From Fundidesulfovibrio terrae (GTDB lineage: Bacteria; Desulfobacterota; Desulfovibrionia; Desulfovibrionales; Desulfovibrionaceae): a stretch of 64,000 nt of DNA. Positions 7,798 to 14,419 of the stretch are shown here, piece by piece. The stretch's first letter is position 1. Every line of letters begins with the position of its first letter. The position numbers and the translations under genes were made by a program. Below the pieces are notes generated by a model. The model was not told the origin of the DNA. It worked only from the letters and a program-made list of their open reading frames with translations, and ran no database searches. Location of the stretch: the NCBI RefSeq assembly GCF_022808915.1, contig NZ_JAKZFS010000001.1:248001-312000 (forward strand), given 5' to 3'.

Positions 7798-8853
7798 CTA
7801 GGCGTTGGCCTTTGCCGCGTAGGTCCCCTTGCGGAGGCTCACGACCTTGCCCTTATCCTTCAAGGACTTGAGCGCGCTATCGATCTCGCTCTTGAGCAGG
7901 TCGGTCGAGTTCATGATGTCGGACTTTTTGGCACCACCCGGGCGCGACTTGAGAACGGTCAGGACCTCGTTCTCAGACGTGGTGGGATTCACCGTGACCT
8001 CGACCCACTTGCCGTTGTCCAGATGCAAGTCGAGCGAGAAGCCTTCGGAGGAAATGCTCACGGTCGGGACATTGTTCTCGTCCCTCGTGCCCGTGACCTT
8101 GAATACCGGGGAGCAGAGACTGACCCCTTTGAGGTCCTTCAGGAACGTATTCTGGTTCGGGATGTTGGTGTCCATGATGGCCACCAAGGCGATGTGATTG
8201 CTCACACCGGCGTTGTGCAGAGCCAGAATGTCACGCTGAAGAGCCGACTTGGTCTTGCTCTTCTCCCATTCCGGGAGGTTGCCGAGCAGGTTGTCGAAGA
8301 AGATCATCTTCAAGTTGGGGTTGTTCTGGGCCTGGTTACCGATGAAGGTCGCGGGATCACCCTCCTTGAGGGTCATGGGGCTATCGACGTAGGGTCTAAA
8401 GTCGACATGCAGGCTTTCGCTCGCGTCATTTGGCAGATGGGTGAAAACTTCCACCCACCGGTCCCTATCAAACAAGAAGCGAATGCCACCCTGGATGGTA
8501 TCGAACTTGTTGAACATGGACTCACCGGCGTGGACGCTCTGGCCCATGAGCGGGAAGGTTTCCACTCCCGGGTTGAGCGTGTTCGCCGAGGTCACGGCCG
8601 TGTTGAACACCATGATGGTGAGACCGGTGTTGATGAAGCCTTCGATCACCGGTTCCTCACGGGTCGATTCCTCGTCCTGCTTCGGAGCAGACGCCCCGAA
8701 AAGAGTGGCGATCTCCACGGTCGTGGTGTTGGAGGCTTCGTTCTCCTCGTTTTCGCCGAGCGTGGTGCTCGGGTTGGTGGTGGGCATGTTGTCCTGTTCG
8801 ACCGGAGTCGAATCGGAGGTGGCCTTTGTCATTTCGAAGTCGGTGTCTTGCAT
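7798..8853 (-). CDS. RepA-like RecA-fold protein lacking Walker A (element regulator or pseudo-ATPase)
   Basis: 351 aa from ATG 8853, picked for GGAGG with 5-nt spacing; an upstream in-frame GTG has no SD. Residues 1-75 are acidic and disordered. The rest keeps the order of a RepA/AAA_25 ATPase: a strand GLTIMVFNT where Walker A should be (no GxxxxGK[ST]), a Walker-B-like KMIFFDNLLGNLP, HIALVAIMDTN at the HHxxK position, a ligand-strand region and a C-terminal winged helix (LKSEIDSALKSLKDKGKVV). ATP binding is probably lost, suggesting a DNA-binding regulator or a structural subunit. The relation is inferred from motif order only. Iteron array 8941-8987 sits in its promoter region. Confidence 0.6.
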   Translation of the reverse strand: MQDTDFEMTKATSDSTPVEQDNMPTTNPSTTLGENEENEASNTTTVEIATLFGASAPKQDEESTREEPVIEGFINTGLTIMVFNTAVTSANTLNPGVETFPLMGQSVHAGESMFNKFDTIQGGIRFLFDRDRWVEVFTHLPNDASESLHVDFRPYVDSPMTLKEGDPATFIGNQAQNNPNLKMIFFDNLLGNLPEWEKSKTKSALQRDILALHNAGVSNHIALVAIMDTNIPNQNTFLKDLKGVSLCSPVFKVTGTRDENNVPTVSISSEGFSLDLHLDNGKWVEVTVNPTTSENEVLTVLKSRPGGAKKSDIMNSTDLLKSEIDSALKSLKDKGKVVSLRKGTYAAKANA

Positions 8854-8940
8854 GATATCCTCCATGCTTTGTGTGCTCGTGACAACCACGACCACTTGCA
8901 AATGAGGATACAACCGGCAGGAATAATTAGAAGTATGTCT

Positions 8941-8987
8941 CAACGGTAGGCGTCAACCTCTACGGCAGACGTTAGCATCTACCGTAG
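8941..8987 (+). repeat. Array A: three 19-bp iterons
   Basis: Three imperfect dyads with the core CTACnGTAG lie exactly 19 bp apart: CAACGGTAG (8941), CTACGGCAG (8960) and CTACCGTAG (8979). The central monomer reads GTCAACCTCTACGGCAGAC. The 19-bp period keeps the sites near one helical face. They lie 88 bp upstream of the Walker-A-less RecA-fold gene. Array B at 10295 shares the spacing and core. Confidence 0.75.
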
Positions 8988-9049
8988 AGGGTACCTTTCG
9001 AGGGGGCGAAACGATCGGCTGAATCGACTTTACTCTGAAGAAATGTGGC

Positions 9050-10264
9050 TCATTTTTTTGATGTAGCTTCAATCTTAGCAACATCATATGAATCATATTC
9101 AATTTCTTTTTCCAATTCTTTTTCGTCGAGAGTAATTCCGCTGATGTCGAAGTATTTCCCTACAGGCAGGTACTGCACCATTGAACAATTTTTTTCATAT
9201 TCTGGACACGGGCAAACATAGACCGTCCTTCCTACGCAGCCTGTCGCTCCATAAATAAAATCTTTGGGTGCAACTCGTTTCAATTCAGATGCAATTTTTT
9301 TGAGCTTTGGCTGTTTGTCAAAAATTGCAGCCCAAATAAGTATAGCCATTTGTTTGTGGAGCAACTTGCACCCATTCTTCCATGCTGGGTCAGCATACTC
9401 AAACAAGTGTTTGTCGAATTTTGTTGAGGCTTCCTTTTTTTGACTTGAAGTGCAAATTTCAGATCGCATCCTGTCGGTTAGCGGTTTGGTCACTCGATCG
9501 TCTGAAAAGTGCCCAGCGAACATAACGGCTTGATACAAAGCCCCTAATTCAAAAAAATACTTAGCGATTTTTGCAGTTGATTCTTCCTTGGCAAAATCTT
9601 CTTCTGCGAGACGAATTAATTCTTTGGCATTGAAATAATGGTGTGCGTATTCGACTTGAACAGACATGGGCGTTGGCCAGTTTTTAGTTTTAGAAGCAAG
9701 TTCAGTTAAAAAAGACTGAAGAGCAAAATACTTCGTATCTGCCTTGCAATCTTGCTCTTTAAATTCTTTGAGTAAGTCTCTAAGTTTATTTTTCCCGCCG
9801 GGAAAATCCAGTCCATGGCGATTTGCCAAGGAAACAATGCCCTCAACGTCTAGCCCAAGCAGTTCATCTAGATGTTCTGTAAATGTTTTCGGAAAGTCTT
9901 TATGGTTACACAATTCAAACCAAGACTTCACAGCATTCAAACATTCCCCTGCTGTTTCACCTTTCAGTAATTTTCTTTTAAAACTCTTTAGTCGAGTAAC
10001 CTTGTTGTCTAGATTGTCAAATTCACCTATCAAATTAATTGATTTCTTCGCAAAATTAAAATTGTAAACAACTTCGTCCAAAATACGATTTATATGCGGG
10101 GACAAATCCTCTTCACCAGGTTTTCCTTCTGCCTCGTTCATTGATTTGGCGAACGAACCCAGCAATAGTTCCCTTTCATTTTCATTTAACTCGTAATTTT
10201 CGAGTCCTTTTTTAAATAAATCTAACACTACTTCTTTTGTATTTTTCCCAGACTCTGCGCTCAC
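9050..10264 (-). CDS. Protein of unknown function, AT-rich, between two iteron arrays
   Basis: 404 aa. I do not recognise a family. It is predicted soluble and almost entirely helical, Lys/Glu-rich, with no signal or membrane segment. The one distinctive stretch is near the C-terminus: GATGCVGRTVYVCPCPEYEK with a further NC, a Cys cluster (CxC-x6-C) that may bind metal. GC is about 38%, well below both neighbours, and the gene is bounded by the two iteron arrays, so it looks like separately acquired cargo. Array B overlaps its promoter region (31 bp upstream of the start). A defence or regulatory role is possible but unsupported. Confidence 0.65.
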   Translation of the reverse strand: MSAESGKNTKEVVLDLFKKGLENYELNENERELLLGSFAKSMNEAEGKPGEEDLSPHINRILDEVVYNFNFAKKSINLIGEFDNLDNKVTRLKSFKRKLLKGETAGECLNAVKSWFELCNHKDFPKTFTEHLDELLGLDVEGIVSLANRHGLDFPGGKNKLRDLLKEFKEQDCKADTKYFALQSFLTELASKTKNWPTPMSVQVEYAHHYFNAKELIRLAEEDFAKEESTAKIAKYFFELGALYQAVMFAGHFSDDRVTKPLTDRMRSEICTSSQKKEASTKFDKHLFEYADPAWKNGCKLLHKQMAILIWAAIFDKQPKLKKIASELKRVAPKDFIYGATGCVGRTVYVCPCPEYEKNCSMVQYLPVGKYFDISGITLDEKELEKEIEYDSYDVAKIEATSKK

Positions 10265-10294
10265 AGCAAAACTCCTTTTCTCGAATCCCTGGTC

Positions 10295-10341
10295 CTACCG
10301 TAAAGGTCAACCTCTGCTGTAGACGTCCACCTCTACCGTAA
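10295..10341 (+). repeat. Array B: three 19-bp iterons in a divergent promoter region
   Basis: Cores CTACCGTAA (10295), CTGCTGTAG (10314) and CTACCGTAA (10333) are again exactly 19 bp apart. The middle monomer GTCAACCTCTGCTGTAGAC matches array A at most positions. The array fills the 109-bp gap between the AT-rich gene (starting at 10264, minus) and the excisionase-like gene (starting at 10374, plus), so a bound protein could control both. Confidence 0.75.
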
Positions 10342-10373
10342 CCATCATTCTTCTGTTTTTTCAAATAGATGCG

Positions 10374-10781
10374 ATGTTCCACCCCATGAAGGACATCGAA
10401 CCCGCAAGCTTCAATTCCAACCCGACCTGTGAGATACTCACTGTCGAGGAGGCCGCTCAGTTCCTGCGCAAGAGCCCTAGCTGGGTCTACAAGCGTTGGC
10501 AAGAATTGGGCGGTGTGAAGCTCGGGGGTTCTCTGTTTTTCCCAAGCAAAGAGGACCTTTATGAGCGTCTATTTCAAAAAAGGCAGGGGCTGGCGCTACG
10601 ACTTCATGATCAACGGCAAGCGGCACACGGAAGCCTGGTTCGAGACAAAGCTCCAGGCAAAACAAGCCGAAGCCAAAAGACGAGAGGAGGTGGAAAAGAC
10701 GGTCTTCATGGCGACGGAGGAGGTGACCCAAACCGACATAGGCTTTTTGGAGCTGGTGAACCGCCGTCTGGATCACGTTAA
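10374..10781 (+). CDS. Excisionase-like HTH (MerR/HTH_17) protein overlapping the integrase
   Basis: The first about 65 residues are a classic HTH_17/excisionase domain: ILTVEEAAQFLRKSPSWVYK, then LGGVKLGGSLFFPSKEDLYERLF. Such proteins steer integrase toward excision or repress the element. The frame stays open for 70 more codons inside the integrase gene and gives a low-complexity Arg/Gly-rich tail that reads like an out-of-frame shadow, so the biologically used end is uncertain. ATG 10374 has no strong SD; ATG 10389 is an alternative. Array B lies just upstream and is a likely autoregulatory site. Confidence 0.65.
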   Translation: MFHPMKDIEPASFNSNPTCEILTVEEAAQFLRKSPSWVYKRWQELGGVKLGGSLFFPSKEDLYERLFQKRQGLALRLHDQRQAAHGSLVRDKAPGKTSRSQKTRGGGKDGLHGDGGGDPNRHRLFGAGEPPSGSR

Positions 10782-11634
10782 AGCCTACAACTCCGATTCG
10801 CACTACCATGCGTATCTCTTCATGGCCCGAAGATGGGTCAAAAGATGGGAGAGCTTCAAGTGTTCGGAACTCAGTCCGAAGATGATCCAAGATTTCTTGT
10901 TGGAACGAAAAAAAGTATCTCCTTTCGTTGCCAACAAGGACCTTCGGTATCTCAGGGCGACAATCAACTTTGGGTTGCGGAAAAAATATATTGAGTACAA
11001 TCCAACGGAAGAACTCGAATTTTTTCCAGTAAACAAAAAGCTCAAGTATGTTCCACCGCTTGAAGACATCGAGAAGGTCATTTCCGTGGCAGATCAGGAT
11101 ACGCAAGACTACCTTCGCACCATCCAAGAAACTTTGGCGCGGATGGGTGAAGTAAACGGAATGCTCTGGGAAGATGTCGACCTCGCAAGGAGATTCGTGG
11201 TGTTGTACACCCGGAAGAAACTCGGTGGCCACCGCACACCGAGAAAGGTTCCCATGACCGACTGCCTTTACGCAATCCTTCGGAGGCGGTTCGAGTCCAG
11301 GGACGAATCAAAGCCTTGGGTTTTCTGGCATCGCTACTGGAGCAGGAAAGAGAGCAAATTCCTGGTCGGTCCCTTCGACGATAGGAAGAAGATTATGAAG
11401 ACATTGTGCAAGAAGGCCGGTGTGCGGTATTTCCGGTTTCACGCCATCCGCCATTCGGGTGCGAGTGTGATGGACGACCAGAACGTTCCGCTCGGAGCCA
11501 TCCAGCGAATACTGGGGCACGAGAACCGGAAAACGACCGAGATTTACTTGCACAGCATGGGCAGGACGGAACGAGAGGCAATGGCGGTGTTCGAGCAGTC
11601 TCGAAAAATTCACACACAGATTCACACACACTGA
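10561..11634 (+). CDS. Tyrosine recombinase / site-specific integrase
   Basis: 357 aa. ATG 10561 follows AGAGGA at about 5 nt and lies inside the excisionase-like frame. N-terminal arm-type and SAM-like core-binding regions (1-150) precede the catalytic domain. That domain shows Arg in LARMGEVNGMLWEDVDL, the HxxR box in FHAIRHSGAS, LGHENRKTTEIYLHS with the nucleophilic Tyr, and a His-rich tail IHTQIHTH. It catalyses integration and excision of the element. It points toward, and ends 42 bp from, the 3' end of tRNA-Phe, which is the expected attachment site. A terminator follows the stop. Confidence 0.93.
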   Translation: MSVYFKKGRGWRYDFMINGKRHTEAWFETKLQAKQAEAKRREEVEKTVFMATEEVTQTDIGFLELVNRRLDHVKAYNSDSHYHAYLFMARRWVKRWESFKCSELSPKMIQDFLLERKKVSPFVANKDLRYLRATINFGLRKKYIEYNPTEELEFFPVNKKLKYVPPLEDIEKVISVADQDTQDYLRTIQETLARMGEVNGMLWEDVDLARRFVVLYTRKKLGGHRTPRKVPMTDCLYAILRRRFESRDESKPWVFWHRYWSRKESKFLVGPFDDRKKIMKTLCKKAGVRYFRFHAIRHSGASVMDDQNVPLGAIQRILGHENRKTTEIYLHSMGRTEREAMAVFEQSRKIHTQIHTH

Positions 11635-11636
11635 AA

Positions 11637-11668
11637 AAGGGGCTAGGGACTTTTTGCCCTAACCCCTT
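11637..11668 (+). terminator. Rho-independent terminator after the integrase
   Basis: AAGGGGCTAGGG pairs with CCCTAACCCCTT (one mismatch) around an 8-nt T-rich loop, three bases after the integrase stop codon. It lies between the integrase and tRNA-Phe, so it can insulate both convergent genes. Confidence 0.7.
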
Positions 11669-11675
11669 GATTTCG

Positions 11676-11751
11676 TGGTGCCGAGGGACGGAATTGAACC
11701 GCCGACACGGGGATTTTCAGTCCCCTGCTCTACCAACTGAGCTACCTCGGC
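11676..11751 (-). tRNA. tRNA-Phe(GAA), attachment site of the integrative element
   Basis: 76 nt including an encoded CCA. Acceptor stem GCCGAGG / CCTCGGC, D-arm AGCTCAGTTGGTAGAGC, anticodon stem GGGGA / TCCCC with loop CTGAAAA (anticodon GAA), and T-arm GGTTCAATTCC. The 3' end faces the integrase gene, as expected when an element integrates into a tRNA 3' end and regenerates it. No second copy of this 3' end is seen to the left in the window. Confidence 0.95.
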
Positions 11752-11767
11752 TCGAGGAAGAGTGCGT

Positions 11768-13408
11768 TTACCGAGATTCCCCGGACTTGGCAACCCCTTT
11801 TTCCCAGTCCACCCTGCGAATTATTTCGGAAACCAGCGGTTCCAGGGTCTCGCGGGAGCGCGCCGAGATGGGTATGCCCTCGGGATAGCGGCTTAAAACC
11901 CAGAACTCGCGTTCCTGGTCCAGGCTGTCCCATTTGTTCAGGGCCAGGAGCCTGGGCACGGTGTCCAGCTCCATCTCCCTGAGGATGGACTCCACCGCCT
12001 CCACCTGACCGGCCAGCTCCGGATGCCCGGCGTCGGCCACCTGGATGAGCAGGTCCGCGCTTTCCAGCTCTTCCAGGGTGGCCCGGAAGGCCTCCTTGAG
12101 CTCCTTGGGCAGCTCGCGGATGAAGCCCACGGTGTCCGTGAGCACCAGCTCGCGCTCCTCGGGGAAGCGCAGGCGGCGGCTTACCGGATCCAGGGTGGCG
12201 AAGAGCTTGTCCTCGGCCAGCACCTCGGAGCGCGTAAGCGTGTTCAGGAGGGTGGACTTGCCCGCGTTGGTGTAGCCCACCAGCGAGACGATGGGCAGCC
12301 CGGCCTTGGCCCTGCGGTCGCGCACCTGGGCGCGCTGCTTGCGGAGCTCCGCAAGCTCCCGCTTGATCCGGGTGATGCGCTCGCGGATGCGCCTGCGGTC
12401 GATCTCGAGCTTGGTCTCGCCGGGGCCGCGCCCGCCGATGCCGCCCATGAGCCGGCTCATGGCCGGGTTCTTCCCCACGAGCCTGGGAAGGGTGTACTTG
12501 AGCTGGGCCATCTCCACCTGGAGCTTGCCCGAGCGCGACGTGGCCCGCTGGGCGAAGATGTCCAGGATCAGCTGGGTGCGGTCCAGGATCTTGCGCTCGG
12601 TGGTGTCGGCCAGGTTGCGCATCTGGGCCGGGGTCAGCTCGCCGTCGAACAGGAGCACCGCCGCGCCCGTGGACAGGGCCATGATCTCCAGTTCCGAGAG
12701 CTTGCCCTTGCCGATGATGGTGCGCGGGTTCACCTGGGGCACGCGCTGGATCACCCGGCCGGTGATGGTGAGCCCGGCCGTCTTGGCCAGGGCCTCCATT
12801 TCGTCCAGGGAGGCTTCCAGGTCCATGCGCGGGGCGCTGCCCACGCCGATCAGGATGGCCCGGCCGGCCACGCCCTCCTCGGTGCCGCCGGCCGTCCCTG
12901 CCACGGGCTGGGACAGGCGGGCGAATTCGTCCTCCAGGGCCTGGGTCTGGGCCTCGAAATCGGTCTCGCAGCGGTCCCAGGGGATGGGGGGCAGGATGTC
13001 CCAGGGCTTGCCCGTGCTCTCGAGGTCGACCTTGGGCACCAGGTGCGCCTGGTGCAGCCTGGCGGGCGAGGCCATGCCGTCCACGGTAAGCGCGGCCACG
13101 GAGTCCAGGCGCAAAAAGAGCATGTCCGTCAGGTCTTCCTGGTCCAGGCCGCCGTCATGCAGGTGGGTGTGCAGCAGGCGAAGGCCGCGCAGGCGCCCCG
13201 CCCCCAGGCGGGAGCGGGCCAGTTCCGGGATGTAGATGGCGTGGGGCTCGCCTACGATCACCATGTCCGGGCGGCCCTTGCGGTCGATGAGCAGGCCCAC
13301 CTGGCGGCCGATGCCGTGGGAGATGGCGGCCAGCTCGCGGGCCTGGTCGGTGGTGTAGCCGCCCTGGGAAGGGTAGCGCCGTGTGTAGAGACGTTCCAGG
13401 GCCTTCAC
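11768..13408 (-). CDS. hflX: GTPase HflX
   Basis: 546 aa from GTG 13408. HflX is a ribosome-associated GTPase that splits stalled 70S ribosomes. Features: a long N-terminal extension seen in deltaproteobacterial HflX (JAMM-like LLHTHLHDGG region), then an HflX N-domain (NPRTIIGKGKLSEL), the MGGIGGRGPGETKLE glycine-rich loop, a helical linker and the G domain with GYTNAGKST (G1), DTVGF (G3) and NKWD (G4). Homologous residues KVQGNTEGLKPSQ are encoded upstream of the GTG, so the real start may be a non-canonical ATC at 13456 with GGAGG 6 nt before it. It is the first core gene after the tRNA-Phe island junction. Confidence 0.95.
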   Translation of the reverse strand: MKALERLYTRRYPSQGGYTTDQARELAAISHGIGRQVGLLIDRKGRPDMVIVGEPHAIYIPELARSRLGAGRLRGLRLLHTHLHDGGLDQEDLTDMLFLRLDSVAALTVDGMASPARLHQAHLVPKVDLESTGKPWDILPPIPWDRCETDFEAQTQALEDEFARLSQPVAGTAGGTEEGVAGRAILIGVGSAPRMDLEASLDEMEALAKTAGLTITGRVIQRVPQVNPRTIIGKGKLSELEIMALSTGAAVLLFDGELTPAQMRNLADTTERKILDRTQLILDIFAQRATSRSGKLQVEMAQLKYTLPRLVGKNPAMSRLMGGIGGRGPGETKLEIDRRRIRERITRIKRELAELRKQRAQVRDRRAKAGLPIVSLVGYTNAGKSTLLNTLTRSEVLAEDKLFATLDPVSRRLRFPEERELVLTDTVGFIRELPKELKEAFRATLEELESADLLIQVADAGHPELAGQVEAVESILREMELDTVPRLLALNKWDSLDQEREFWVLSRYPEGIPISARSRETLEPLVSEIIRRVDWEKGVAKSGESR

Positions 13409-13470
13409 CTGGCTTGGCTTCAGGCCCTCGGTGTTTCCTTGTACCTTGCTTGCGATGGGATGCCTCCGGG

Positions 13471-13491
13471 GCCGGTCCGTGCCGGACCGGC
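13471..13491 (-). promoter_or_regulatory. Perfect hairpin upstream of hflX
   Basis: GCCGGTCCG pairs with CGGACCGGC around TGC, immediately upstream of the GGAGG (13463-13467) that would serve the upstream hflX start. The adjoining GGGATGCCTCCGG matches the start of the REP-like repeat at 42752, so this may be a degenerate REP element. Confidence 0.45.
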
Positions 13492-13567
13492 GAGATCGTC
13501 AAGGCCCGTCATGTAGGACAGGGTGGAGGCGGAAGCAAGAGGGGGCGGGAGATTTGCCGCCCCGGCC

Positions 13568-13807
13568 CTACCACCAGGGGAAGGAGAGGGTCTCGTGGTA
13601 GCCGCGCTCCTTCATGCAGGCGCGCGTGGTCTTGTTGATGCTGCCGTGGTCTTCGGGGGTGTAGTGGGCCAGGCAGCCCTTGGAGTAGCAATCCTGGTAG
13701 TCGGCCATGGCCCGTTCGCGCTCCACGCCCTTGGCGGAATACGGGGGGCTGCAGGCGCACAGGGCGGCGAGGGCGGCGATCGAGAGGGCTAGACGCAGGG
13801 TGCTCAT
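13568..13807 (-). CDS. Small lipoprotein of unknown function
   Basis: 79 aa. AGGAG is placed 7 nt before ATG 13807. A signal peptide with hydrophobic core LALSIAALAAL ends in lipobox ALCAC, with the lipidated Cys at about 19. The mature part is 60 residues with three Cys (DCYSKGCL, ACMKERGY) that could form disulfides. The CMKERGY ending is typical of small proteobacterial lipoproteins with an unassigned role. It stands alone, with a GC-rich hairpin (13542-13563) just past the stop. Confidence 0.75.
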   Translation of the reverse strand: MSTLRLALSIAALAALCACSPPYSAKGVERERAMADYQDCYSKGCLAHYTPEDHGSINKTTRACMKERGYHETLSFPWW

Positions 13808-13885
13808 GGCGGTCTCCTAGAATGAGTCTTCCTGAACCCTAGGACAAGGCCCCGCGGGCGTCAACGTTGTGTCACATCGGATACA

Positions 13886-13914
13886 TTGACCGTATCCCGC
13901 GAGAAGCCTACAAG
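13886..13914 (+). promoter_or_regulatory. Sigma-70-type promoter of the ferredoxin-AOR operon
   Basis: TTGACC (13886) and TACAAG (13909) are separated by 17 bp, predicting transcription from about 13921. That excludes upstream in-frame starts and supports ATG 13943 with CCGGAG as the ferredoxin start. Confidence 0.55.
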
Positions 13915-13942
13915 GCTCAAGTATCCAGAACCGGAGAAAACC

Positions 13943-14419
13943 ATGAAGATACTGCGCCCCACACGCATCGAGCGCTGCATAGGCTGCCAGTCCTGCTCGC
14001 TGGCCTGCGCGCGCCTGGTGCACCAAAGGATTTCCTGGTCCACGGCGGGCATCCGCATCGTGTCGTCCGGGGGCATTTCCACCGGGTACGAGGCCAAGCT
14101 CTGCCTGGCCTGCGACCCGGCCCCCTGCGTCAAGGCGTGCCCCACGGGCTCCTACACCCAGCGCAAGTCCGGCGGGGTGAAGGTGGACAAGTCGCTGTGC
14201 ATCCGCTGCGGGGAGTGCGCCAAGGCCTGCCCGGTGGACGCCATCTACATGGAGCCGGAAACCAACCTGCCCTACGTGTGCATCCATTGCGGCCGCTGCG
14301 TGCCGTTCTGCCCGCACAGCTGCCTGGAGCTCGTCCCCTCGCCGCACGAAGCGCCCGAGCCCGGCCAGCCCCAGCCTGTGGAGCCGCAGGATCCCCAGGA
14401 GGCCGCCCATGCAGGCTGA
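13943..14419 (+). CDS. Four-cluster ferredoxin partner of AOR
   Basis: 158 aa. Sixteen cysteines lie in four ferredoxin motifs: CIGCQSCSLAC (12-22), CLACDPAPCVKAC (about 54-66), CIRCGECAKAC and CIHCGRCVPFC. These would ligate four [4Fe-4S] clusters, as in the HycB/DmsB-like electron-transfer subunits. The last 25 residues are Pro/Glu-rich. It overlaps the AOR gene by 11 nt, so the two are translationally coupled, and it should carry electrons between AOR and the cell's ferredoxin or membrane carriers. The start follows an SD (CCGGAG) just after the predicted promoter. Confidence 0.88.
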   Translation: MKILRPTRIERCIGCQSCSLACARLVHQRISWSTAGIRIVSSGGISTGYEAKLCLACDPAPCVKACPTGSYTQRKSGGVKVDKSLCIRCGECAKACPVDAIYMEPETNLPYVCIHCGRCVPFCPHSCLELVPSPHEAPEPGQPQPVEPQDPQEAAHAG

